Shown here: piece by piece, positions 1 to 9,900 of the stretch | How the letters are laid out: every line of letters begins with the position of its first letter | How positions within the stretch are numbered: the stretch's first letter is position 1 | DNA from: Adiantum capillus-veneris | Taxonomy: Eukaryota; Streptophyta; Polypodiopsida; Polypodiales; Pteridaceae | DNA: 64,000 nt | Assembly: GCA_014529385.2 (NCBI GenBank) | Contig: CM043945.1 | Location: 95,210,112 to 95,274,111 of the forward strand | Direction: 5' to 3' | The notes under the pieces: model-generated | What the model was told of the DNA's origin: nothing | Databases searched by the model: none | Seen by the model: the letters and a program-made list of their open reading frames with translations, nothing else | Made by a program: the position numbers and the translations under genes

Positions 1-1
1 C

Positions 2-1508
2 GAAATGGATGAATTGGCACTATCTACCATTATGCTGACTTTGGCAGAAAGCGTTTACTTCAATGTAGCAGACGAGATGTCGGCTTATCAAGCATGGTTA
101 AAGCTGAGTGATCTTTATGAGAAGCAGAGTGCAGCTTCACAGGTATACTGGCTTAAGAAGCTTGTTGACTTGAAGATGAAAGAAGGGACACCTATGTCCA
201 ATCATCTGAATGAATTCAACACAATCTATAGTCAGTTGTCAGCTCAAGGTGTCAAGTTTGATGAACCTGTTAGAGCTATGTTCCTGTTGATCACATTGCC
301 GGAAAGTTGGGACACTTTTCGCACAGCTTTGAGTAATTCTGCACCTCCAGATGGTTTGAACATAGCAGGTGTAGAAGGAAGTCTGCTTACTGAAGAAACC
401 AATAGAAAGACAATGGACAAAGGCAAAGGAACAGCCTTAGTTGTCAGGGGAAGGACCAAAGAAAAGTAGAAAGGTGGAAAGAGGAATCAGTCTCGTAGCA
501 AGTCCCGCAGTGCTAAAGGCAAGAGTGACATAGAATGCTACCATTGTGGCAAGAAGGGTCACATGAAAAGAGACTGCAGAGAATGGAAAGCAGAAAAAGG
601 CAAAGAGAAAGCTGAAGACCATGGTGAGAAGAATAAGTCCTCAGTGAAGATTCAAGAAATAAATGTGACAAACACTGTTGCAGAGGATGACAGTCTAGTG
701 TCAGGAGACATCTACTTCTTGAAGAATACAATGGACTCAGCTCTTCTTACAACATATGATGGAAGTGACTGGATTATAGACTCAGGGGCATCACTTCGTG
801 TGTCTCCAAACAAGGAGTGGTTTACCTCTTATGTGACCACTAAAGATCATGTTCGGCTAGGCAATGGGCAGACATGTGAGATCTTAGGTGTTGGAGATGT
901 TCAATTGAAGTTTCCGAATGGCTCTTCTTTCACGCTGAAGAATGTGAGACATGTTCCCGCAATTACAAAGAGCTTGATCAGCACAGGTTTACTTGATGAT
1001 GCTGGCTACGTCACCACTTTTGGACAGAACATGTGGAAGATATCCAAGGGTTCTATGACAGTAGCACATGGAGTAAAGTCTGGAGGACTTTACATGATTT
1101 ATGTATCAAATGTCTCTAAAAATGTAATCAATGTAACCGAGCAGCCGAACGTTTCTTTGTGGCATAGCCGGTTAGGACATATGTCCAAGAAGGGAATGGA
1201 AATCTTGTCTCGTTCTGGTTATTTGCCTGGCTTTTCATTTAATGATTTTGAATTCTGTGAACATTGTCTGTATGGTAAGCAAACACAGCAGCCACATAAG
1301 CATAGAAGCAGTAGAAGAGATACACAGTTGGCACTTGTTCATAGTGATTTGTGTGGGCTCAAGAGTGGAACCACAGGTTGTGGCTGAGCCTGAGCCACCT
1401 ATTGTGCGTAGATTTGGATGTGTCACGTGACCTCCTGATAGGTTTGTTCCATCTATGAACTATGTCATGTTGACTAATTGCAATGAGCCTTCATGTTACA
1501 AGGAAGCA
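2..1508 (+). pseudogene. Ty1/copia gag-pol fragment, internally deleted
   Basis: Capsid, protease and integrase part of a copia retrotransposon; the 5' end lies outside the window. A UBN2-type gag runs to an in-frame TAG at 467-469. The same frame then resumes with a CCHC zinc knuckle (CYHCGKKGH, about 538-580), an aspartic protease site DSGA at 779-790, and the GAG-pre-integrase HHCC segment (WHSRLGH ... CEHC) near 1160-1270. Integrase breaks off at about 1355, just after its first residues (LVHSDLCG). It is fused, out of frame, to the linker that normally precedes reverse transcriptase (RRFGCVT, stop, PPDRFVPSMNY). The core integrase is therefore deleted, and RT and RNase H are missing altogether. 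The TGA at 1428-1430 sits where an Arg codon is usual, so a CGA to TGA change is likely. Family call certain; deletion endpoints approximate. Confidence 0.9.
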
Positions 1509-1602
1509 GACAGGTGTAGGGTAGTACATCACTTCTCTACATCTCTTGTATATTAGCTTGTATAGTAGCTTCTCTCACACTTAAAGTACCACATTGGACT
1601 TT

Positions 1603-1800
1603 AAGTGGGAGGTTGTTGGGGTATAAAGCCCAATGTGGTCGCCCAGGTAAGTGGGCGGGCCGCCAGGTATGTACACATATTCTTTTGTAAAAACCTAATA
1701 AGAACTCACTATGCTCTACACATTACAGTAGAGCGAGTTCACCATATCGTCGTGCTCTTCTTCTCGCACTCTCTCTCACGTCGCACTACCGCTCGTACTC
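1603..1800 (+). mobile_element. polypurine tract and 3' LTR of the first copia element
   Basis: A purine-rich tract (AAGTGGGAGG, 1603-1612) precedes a TG start at 1614 (TGTTGGGGTATAAAG), as expected for a 3' LTR. The right end is not clear, because the sequence runs directly into the end of the oppositely oriented copia element near 1800. An inverted repeat (1589-1603 against 1624-1638) straddles the LTR start. No second LTR is in the window for comparison. Confidence 0.6.
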
Positions 1801-1811
1801 CTTCAGAGAGC

Positions 1812-3962
1812 CTCTCCTTGACATAGTGGTAATGACCCTCAATGTGCTTTGTGCGAGAATGAAAAACTGGGTTCCTCACAAATGCCAATGCGCTCTCACT
1901 ATCAGTGTAGATAGTGTTGGTAGTGTCCTGTCCAACACCCAAATCAGCCATAAGGCGTCTGAGCCATACACACTCAACCGTAGTTGTGAAGACTACCCTG
2001 TACTCAGCCTAACAACTCGAAGTGGCCACAGTAGGTTGCTTCTTGCTCAACCATGATATACATGAACTGCCAAGCATGAAAGAAAAACCACTTGTGGACA
2101 CTCTCGTGTCAAAACAACCAGCCCAATTTGAGTCCGAAAAAGCATGTAAGTCTGGCGGCAATGATCCCCGCTTGGGATAAAACAAGCCACGATGTAAAGT
2201 GCCACTAAGGTAGCAACAACTCCTCTTGATAGCCTGCCAATGCTCAGACCCTGGGCTATGCATAAATCTGTTGACCTGTGAGACTGCAAACTGAATATCC
2301 GGCCTCGTGTTGCATATATAAATGAGGCAGCCAACATCAGTTTGGTAAAGAGTGACATCAGCAGGATCACCAGCATCATGTAGACTCAACTTCAAACTTG
2401 TTTCCATGGGAGTGGCAATAAGTTTGCAATCTTCAAGTCCAAACTTACATAGCAATGTCTCTATGTAACATTTCTGACACAAGGCAATACCACCATCAGA
2501 CTGCTTAAACTCTATGCCCAAATAATGATGCAACAACCCCAAATCTTTCATCTTGAAAGTAGCATTCAAATCAGCCTTAAATTCAGCAATATGTCTCTCA
2601 TTTGATCTGATGATCAGCAAATCATCTACATAAAGAACCACAATGAGAAGTACATCACCCTCACGCTTTACATATAATGTGCTTTCTGTTGGACTGTTAC
2701 GAAAGCCTTGTTTGACCAAATGAGTGTCAGCTTTCTCATACCAAGCACGAGGAGATTGCTTCAACCCATACAAAGCCTTGTTACATTTGCACACTTTGTC
2801 CTCTTGTCCTTTCTTGACAAAACTACGAGGTTGCGTTACATAAACTTCCTCAAATATGTCACCATTCAAGAAAGCAGTAACAATGTCTGATTGATGTACA
2901 TCCCAACAAAAATGAGCTGCCAATGCACATAGAAAACACACAGTAGTCATACGACAAGTGGGAGCAAAAGTCTCTTCATAATCTATGTCTTATTGGTGTG
3001 CATAACCCTTTGCAACAAGTCGAGCCTTATGGCGATCTATCTCACCATCCGGCTTGCGTTTCAACTTGTAAACCCACTTCATACCAATGGCCTTTTTGCC
3101 AGGAGGCAAATCACATAAAGTCCATGTGTCATTTTCTATAAGTGCATCGTATTCTGATTGCATGGCAGCTATCCAATTTTTTGAATTCTGTGCTTCATCA
3201 AAAGACAAAGGCTGCTCAACATCATGTAAGCTAGACACAGCCAAAGCATAACAATCTGATGCATAAGATGCATGGAAAAAGCCTGAACGAGTATGACTAG
3301 ACAAAGGTGCATCCAATTTACTGTCATGCAAAGTGTGCACCAGCCATTTTGGCATACCTCTAGCCTGCTCATTTTCAGCCCTTTCCTCATCAAGTACATC
3401 TGCATGAGTAATAGACTGATTTGTACCATTTTCAGAAAACCCCATAGGCTATACATTTGCCTCATTGAAACTTACATTCATATTTCCACCATTGAAAAGA
3501 TGCAACAAAGTGTCATAAATGTCCTGTGAGCTTACATTACTGTCTCTAGTACATGACAACAAGGGCTGAACAAAATCTTCCACAAACACTACATCTCGTG
3601 AAACCAGAATACGTTTTGTTTGCTGATGATACAACCTATAACCTTTGGTTTCAACACTATAACCAACAAAAATACATTTGACAGCCTTATCATTCCAGCT
3701 TTCTGCATTGTGTTTGTGGCATCAAAGCATATGCCAAACAGCCAAAAACATGCATGTGCTCAATAGCAGGCTTTCTATGATGCCATGCTTCATATGGAGT
3801 AATAGACTGCAAAGCTTTAATAGGACATTTGTTTAGTACATAAGTGGCAGACATGATGGCCTCAAGCCAAAAAGAACGCGGCAAAGCTTGACTTTTGACC
3901 ATACATCGTGCCATTTTCGTAAGTGACCTGTTTTTCCTCTCACCAACATGCAGTGGAACCAC
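1812..3962 (-). pseudogene. copia pol remnant: integrase C-terminus, RT, RNase H
   Basis: Integrase C-terminal half starts at 3962 (ERKNRSLTKMARCM ... TPYEAWHHRKPAIEH). A frameshift near 3705 leads into one frame that runs from 3634 to about 1812, broken by only three in-frame stops: TAG 3449-3451, TAA 2990-2992 and TAG 2009-2011. Reverse transcriptase has the usual landmarks (NDTWTLCDLPPGKK, GMKWVYKLK, YEETFAPT) and an intact catalytic YVDD at 2621-2632. RNase H has TDSESALAF and RTKHIEGHYHYVKER, ending near 1812. The order and spacing are those of Ty1/copia (integrase before RT). Several mutated copia frames this clean suggest an insertion of moderate age. Confidence 0.9.
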
Positions 3963-4858
3963 CCTCTTTCTTCTTACACTCTTTGGCCTTCAACTTAGGA
4001 CACGACTTGATCAAGTGATCATTAGCTTTACAATCATGGCAACGCATTTTCTTTTTGCCCTTATCACCAAAATTGCCAGATGATGTGATGCCAACAGAAG
4101 CATTGGGAACATAAGTTTTGCCACTCGCAGCAGAACCATAAGAAGTGGTTGCATTGCTGTTACCACCCTTTCTTTGAGAAGAAATAAAAGCCGTTTTTCC
4201 TAGAAAGTGACTCTTGTAACAGCAATGTGCATAATGCATCAAACTTGAAAACTTCACGATTTCCTTGGGTCATCAGTCTCCAAGTACTAAAAGTCTGGTA
4301 AGAATCTGGTAAGGCATCAAGAACGGTCTGCACAAGGGAACTGTTTGAAATGACTTCACATGTAGAAATAAGTTGCTCATTGATATCCTTGACACTAGCA
4401 AGGAAAGTGGTCATATCATCTTCCTCATGCATAATCTTCGACTCCAGCTCTTTACGCAGCAAAGCAATTTTAGCCTCATTGCGACTTGCATAAAGACCAG
4501 CCAAAATATCCCAAGCCTGTTTTGTAGATTTTGTTGAACCGATGTGAGGAACAATGGTGCACTTCACATACAACACAATCAATGCATGAGCCTGTGCATC
4601 CTTTACATCCCAATGAGGTTGTTCTGCCGTAGGCAAAACAACTCTAATAGCAGCAATCCTTGCAGCAAGACCTGCAACATCCTCAACATCACCTACATCC
4701 TTAGAACCAGGACGTACATCAATGCCCTGCACAATATTCCAGACGCCCTTTGACACAAGAACATGTTGCATCATATAAGCCCACATAGGGAAATTGTCCC
4801 CATCCAACCTGTCCTCAACAACAAACATCTTGAAGACATCTGTGTTGTTGTCAGCCAT
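3940..4858 (-). pseudogene. copia gag (capsid and zinc knuckle), frameshifted
   Basis: The start is the ATG at 4858-4856, which opens with MADNNTDVFKMF. The UBN2-like gag continues (LDGDNFPMWAYMM ... AWDILAGLYAS ... LLRKELESKIMHEEDDM) to about 4190. A frameshift there moves the reading frame, and the Gly/Ser-rich tail and a CCHC zinc knuckle (CHDCKANDHLIKSC, near 4000-4050) follow in the second frame. The product would be the nucleic-acid-binding particle protein. It stops just where the internal deletion removes protease and most of integrase. Confidence 0.85.
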
Positions 4859-5206
4859 GGTAAATGCTACACCTGATGTGAATACTGCTCGAAAATAGGA
4901 GAAACGGAGCGGGAACAACACGTGCTATATAGCACAAACCGTAGAAGACTGTAAGGCACCTGTTATGCAGAAATCGGCACTGAGAGAAATTCTACACAAA
5001 ATGACGAAATTGCCTGTGCAAACCTGCCTGTAGTGGAAACGGAGGCCGAAATGAGCCCGTATCAAAAATCTGAGTAGACTGAGCTCTACGAATACACCCA
5101 AAATATTTGTCAACCTACAAATGCTCGCCAAACCTCACTGTAATCGGAGAAAGTGAGTAGGCGTGTGCTGGAGCAGCTGGCGACTAAGCCCGGGAGGACG
5201 TAACGT

Positions 5207-5218
5207 GCTCTGATACCA
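5207..5218 (-). other. primer-binding site, initiator Met tRNA type
   Basis: On the minus strand this reads TGGTATCAGAGC, the standard copia primer-binding site complementary to the 3' end of initiator methionine tRNA. It lies just inside the 5' LTR and about 350 bases upstream of the gag ATG. Confidence 0.9.
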
Positions 5219-5430
5219 ATTTTTGGAATTAGAGTTGCAGAGAAACGCGCACAGCTTGGAGAAGACGAAGGAACCTCAAGGCACACAATAGAGAGTGTGT
5301 TACTTAGTGTGAAATGGAAAGATAGATAGCCCTAGAGTGATGGGCGTATATACAATGCACGGGGGAAAAAACCTCCTAAAGAGGGAAAAAATGCCCCGGC
5401 GGTCCTAGTGTGTTCACACACATCACTACC
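5219..5430 (-). mobile_element. 5' LTR of the second copia element (outer end approximate)
   Basis: The sequence between the primer-binding site and about 5430 is a short LTR read on the minus strand, starting near TGTGTGAACACACTAGG and ending in TCTAATTCC. A TATA-like TGTATATA (about 5346-5354, minus strand) fits its promoter. The outer boundary is not fixed because there is no intact partner LTR. Confidence 0.55.
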
Positions 5431-5996
5431 ACATGTATATGGTAACACTAATACTGCCCCTATGCTTGTTAACTACCTTGTTTCTAGGCTTCAACAAGCC
5501 ATGGGCAATCCATCCCTCCAAAGTGAGTGCAATGGCAGCTTCGTGCTCATGGGATTCTCCAAGCTCCCCACCATGACAAGAGAGTACCTAGGAAGCCTCC
5601 TTGCGAGACTTCCAAAAGAGGCCTCTCTCCGATTCGGGAAGAAGAAGAGGATCCATACAAAGGGCTCAAAAATTTGCTTCTTGATGACACATCTCCATTT
5701 GTTAAAACAAATGAACATATCGGATGTTTTTGCAATTGTGTAAGTTTTATTCTCTCTCCCTCCTTCTTTCCGACAATGATAGAAAGAAGATGGAGAGAAA
5801 GAGAGACAATGAGAGAGAGAGAGAGATAGGCAATGTGGATCCAAGTGGTTCATTTGGCAATTCAAAATTTTGCGTATCTGATCTTTTAGGGGATACAACC
5901 CATGATCTAAATTAAATCTCCTAAACAATAATGAGCTCTTTTTGTATCTTAAATCTCAATATCTGTAACTAAAACCTCTCTTTGATATGTAAATCT
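5430..5996. other. no recognised gene; first copy of a duplicated block
   Basis: A 111-codon open frame (5408-5743, +) overlaps the LTR edge and matches no family I recognise; I do not call it a gene. The right part (about 5697-5830) is the first copy of a direct duplication described separately. Confidence 0.4.
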
Positions 5997-6089
5997 CTAT
6001 TTGTTGGAACAAATTAACATATTAGATGTTGTTGCAATTGTGTAAGTTTTATTCTCTCCCTCCCTCTTTCCGACAATGATAGAAAGAAG

Positions 6090-6160
<71 letters not shown>
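5697..6160. repeat. direct duplication of ~130 bp with (GA)n tail
   Basis: The block at about 5697-5830 (ATTTGTTAAAACAAAT, then TTGCAATTGTGTAAG, TTTCCGACAATGATAG and a GA-rich end) recurs at about 5999-6160 with few changes. The second copy has a long pure (GA)n run at about 6097-6160. A related GATAGAAA...GA block occurs at 29156-29265. This may be the tail of a small mobile repeat whose GA run expanded after duplication. Confidence 0.75.
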
Positions 6161-6163
<3 letters not shown>

Positions 6164-6389
6164 GAAGTTAAACTCCGCACAACTTTCCCATTACAAAATT
6201 AACTAAGAATATAGTACAAACTTTATAGCTCATCCGTCCCCTCAATCACAGGCACGATGTCATCAATTTCTTTGACATCTGAACATCCCGGATCAATATC
6301 TTCTGGGTTCAATTCCATTTCATCATCAGAGTTGAGCTCATTTGCAATTACTTTGTGTGTTTGAAAGCGTTCGAAGCTTTCTTCACTAG

Positions 6390-7800
6390 CTAGCGTGTTG
6401 CTAACTTTGTTGGCTTATGCATAAGTCGCATGTTACAAAATACACACACCAAGTCCGTAGCTTGTTTAGGATTTAATCGATTTTGTCTTTTAGTATGCAC
6501 AAAAGCAAATGAAGACCAATTTATTTCACAGCTACCACTTGAGGTGGCAATAGACAATACTCTCACAACCACAAGTTGGAGTTCAACTTTTCTCCACGGT
6601 ACTCTTTCCACCAAACTGGTGCACTCATCGTCTTGATAGCGTCTATATGCCAAGGATCCCCAAACATTCCTTCTCTGCTAGTATAGGCCGTCTTCTATGT
6701 GTATGCCACCTGTCCATCCACATTGCCTAATAGTTGGACACACACTTTCTTGAAATCACTCATTACTTCATTGTTTGAAGATTGATTGTGCATCTGGAAC
6801 TTGGGATCTAAGATGAGCCCTGCTCCATGTAAAGGAGTATGCAACTGCTCCCATCGTCTTTTGACAAACAACATCATTATGGATTTCCCTTTTCCTACAT
6901 AATATGTACAACCTATTAACTTGTCAGAGGCTTCATACATGTACCAATAAACCCGTCCAAAGATAGAGGCTTCTTTGTCCACTAATCGTATCAAATGAGT
7001 GAAGGATTCTGTAACAATAACAATTTTGTCTACATTCTCCAAAAAATAGGAGAGTTTACAAGCTGATAGCATTTGGAAGAAACAGGTTGATACTTGGGAT
7101 ATTTATCAAGCCAAATGTCCCATCTTCTATCTGCCACCACTGTTTCAGCAAGGGCTACTTTAGTGTAGAGAGAACATAATACGCTGTCGCAAAACGGGCC
7201 ACAGGAAAACTCTGTAAAATTTTTATTCTAAATAAAGTGTAAGAAAATGAATGTCTCTTATAAACTTCACCAAGTGGTTTGCATCTAGAAGAGTTGCTTA
7301 ATAGAAGGAACTTTTCCAAAGTCCTTTAAGAGCATATTTAAAGTGTGAGCAGCACATGGAACCTATGTAATCTCTGGATGCTTTGCTTCAATTTCTTTTT
7401 CAGTTGCTTTGTAGTTAGATGCATGATTTGTGACAATGGCTATCACATTTTTAGGTCCCCCTGCTCTTTTGATTGAACGCTCATATACACCAGCAAGATA
7501 TCCACTAGTTTTCTCTTTCAGTTGGATGTGTTGATCGCCGCTTCAAGAAAGATGGAACCTCTCGGACAAATTAACATCACATTAATCAATGATTTCTTCT
7601 AACAATTTGTCCATCCATCTAGAGCGATTGTGCATCCCTACTGTGGCACATAATCAAGAGTTTTGTGCTTTATAGATGGAGCCATCATTTGGGACCACCC
7701 TTTTTTTTTCCCTCAAGATGTGCTCTCTTTGCCCTGAGCGCCCACTCATGAAATTTTTCTTCAATACCTCTTTGGGGGCTGTCACGTTTCCAAGAATTTT
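6390..7800 (-). pseudogene. hAT-superfamily transposase relic
   Basis: Decayed hAT transposase of the plant DUF659 type. The N-terminal part is only visible as fragments (RSRWMDKLLEE, then a PRGS-like segment near 7560). Near 7415-7450 the motif IVTNHASNYKA stands where the family has VTDNASNYKA, so the usual Asp is lost. VPCAAHTLNMLLKDFGK follows near 7330-7365. A long open stretch at 7072-6695 contains RLVDKEASIFGRVY and RRWEQLHTPLHGAG. The C-terminal dimerisation region (SGSCEINWSSFAFVHTK) lies near 6480-6540 in another frame. Several stops and frameshifts make it inactive. I did not identify terminal inverted repeats. Confidence 0.8.
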
Positions 7801-8079
7801 GATCACATGTTATTTTATCCTATGAGCATTTCCACTAAAATTAATGGCCGCGGGTCTTACACCTCAACTTTGCTGTAGTCTTTTCATTGACCAATTCATC
7901 TACATAGTTCCGTTCATATCCTTTCACCATCTTCTTAAGATCTGCAAACTCAAACAACACTACTTACTAAATACACATCTTAAATGGAACTCTCATACCA
8001 TTTACATTACTTTATTCACCATCATTTAAAAAAAAACATAAATTTTCAACCTCTTTAAATTCTAAATACCAAATTTTTT

Positions 8080-8610
8080 TTTTCAAGTGTGAGCTTTCAC
8101 TCAATACCTGAATCATGATGAATAAATTGCTTGATCTATCTCAGTAACTTCCAAGTGTGAGTAAACTGTACAAAAAGGAAGATATCTTTAAAAAATCCTA
8201 CCTAGATTACCTCCAAGTGTGAGTGTAACTCCACACATGGCAAGCAATCAAAATTCACTACTTATCTAAATCTCTTCTAGGTGTGAGAATACCTCTACAT
8301 AAAGCAAGAGATTATTATTTAATATACCTAAATTATCTACAGTGTGAGTATTACTCTACACATGACAGACAATCATTAGTTCCAGGAGTGATTCAACACA
8401 CAACAAGTAACTCCTAACTTTAATTATCTAACTTAAGTTACTTCTAAGTGTGAACATAGTTCAACACAAAGCAAATAATTGCTAGCTTTAACTATCTTAA
8501 ATCACTTCCAAGTGTGAGTTTCCTGTACACAAGGCAAGTAATCACTGATCACTTTACTTAATTTACCTCTCAGTGTAAGATAAACTTTAGACAGAGTAGA
8601 TAAACTTTAA
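8080..8610. repeat. degenerate tandem repeat, ~63-bp unit
   Basis: A unit with core CCAAGTGTGAGT, then CTCTACACA and GGCAAG...AATCA, recurs about nine times, with cores near 8084, 8152, 8214, 8280, 8342, 8446, 8509 and 8572. Units differ by many substitutions and small indels, so the array is old. There are no unique spacers of constant length as in CRISPR. Confidence 0.8.
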
Positions 8611-9000
8611 ACTCAAAACTCCATAGCCTAAAAAAAACTACATTTAACTAATTTAACTTTTTATCCTATGCTCTAACTTTTTACTAAAAGAATATATAAC
8701 TAAATTTAAAATGGTTTTTTTAATATTTTTTTGATGTTGTAAAGCTCACCTATAGATGAGATAAGGGGAAAGAGAGATCAATAGAATGAGGAAAACAGTC
8801 CGTTTTTATGGTATATAAATGACTATATTTCGATCGAAATAATATTTTGTTAAAAAATTTAAGAAATTATATGATACAATGTTTTTGTTGATGTGGCATC
8901 GTATAGTACGGCCAAATAAAGATAGGTGTCATATAATACACCCATTTAAAGTGTATTATATGTACATCGTATAACGTACAATGCAACTTAGGTCACCGTG
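8610..9000. other. AT-rich stretch without recognised genes
   Basis: I see no open frame of note and no repeat structure beyond poly-A and poly-T runs. Confidence 0.5.
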
Positions 9001-9900
9001 ATGACGGACGTCTGTAGCATAGCTATCGGGCACTAACATAATGTCACTACTCAAGGAAGTGACTCGGATTGGGCATGGAGACTCTTTGAGGTTGTCATAC
9101 TCAAGAAGTAAACCTTAACAAGCAAACACACCAACTCAACAAGCAAACCAACACTCAATGATCAGGGAAATTTGCTTATGTCCTTTCTCAGCGCTCTAGG
9201 TCATCACGCCATTTCGGCACTCAAACGGACTCGAAATGCAATGAAACTTTAGGAGGAGGTCTAAGACACCTAGGGACACTATCCTACCAAGTCTGGTTGC
9301 AATCCGACAAGGCACCAAAATCACGATCCATCATAACAAATGCCCTAAAATCTGCAACAGAACATACCAAAAAGGTCGTCTATGGTCTAAGAACACTCTA
9401 GTGCGGTCAAAACGTAAAAAAAATAGTGATTTAAGCACTCAAATTTGCAATTAAGACTCACTAACACGTAGTCGCAAACCACATTAAAACTGACAATGCT
9501 TACACTTAATTGAAAGGGCAAAGAGAGAGGAACACAATGTAAGTTTTAGAATCAAAACCGATTACCCAATCATTACTTGCGATGATTACAAATTGGAGTG
9601 TCATAGTCGCTTGAGCGTACGTACAACAGAGCTCTTTCTTCTTCTCCAAGATAAGCCTTTTTTTCACATTAAGGTTATTGACCTTTATACCTAGGGCATT
9701 CTAAATGGCCAGTGGCCGGCTCACACGGATCTTTACGATTATCATGGCATCATTGCAACTTAGGGAATCGACTGCTACTCTGGAATCAGGATTTACACAA
9801 ATTATCACTACACTAGCTCGAAAAATTAATAGAGTACAAATGTTGTGTCCGGCTACGTGTCTGGCTAGGTGGGCGCCCATTTGATTAGTACTCTAACAAG
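9000..9900 (-). mobile_element. possible LTR read on the minus strand
   Basis: On the minus strand a TG start followed by TTAGAGTACTAATC lies at about 9893, and a TATA-like GGTATAAAGGTC lies near 9685, as in an LTR promoter. The segment lies on the 3' side of the minus-strand gypsy fragments at 10-12.4 kb, so it could be their LTR. I could not find a second copy or a clear CA end, so the call is weak. Confidence 0.3.

Larger units (their letters stand above)
1800..5430 (-). mobile_element. second Ty1/copia element, minus strand, decayed
   Basis: Reading leftward: a short 5' LTR (about 5219-5430), a primer-binding site, gag from 4858, zinc knuckle, integrase C-terminal half, RT and RNase H ending near 1800. 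Protease, GAG-pre-integrase and the integrase catalytic core are missing between the zinc knuckle (about 3990) and integrase C-terminus (about 3950), so the element carries an internal deletion. No 3' LTR is visible; the left end abuts the LTR of the first element, which points the opposite way. The element cannot be autonomous. Confidence 0.85.

Noticed and set aside
2009-3451. In-frame stops in pol as programmed readthrough or edited codons
   Set aside because: Stops differ in type and place, the element also has a large deletion and a frameshift, and nuclear transposon RNA editing is not established; ordinary decay explains it.
5408-5743. 111-codon open frame as a gene
   Set aside because: It begins within the copia LTR edge and ends in a duplicated repeat; no motif is recognisable.
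8080-8610. CRISPR-like array
   Set aside because: Repeat and spacer both degenerate together, the whole unit is repeated, and the genome is a plant's.
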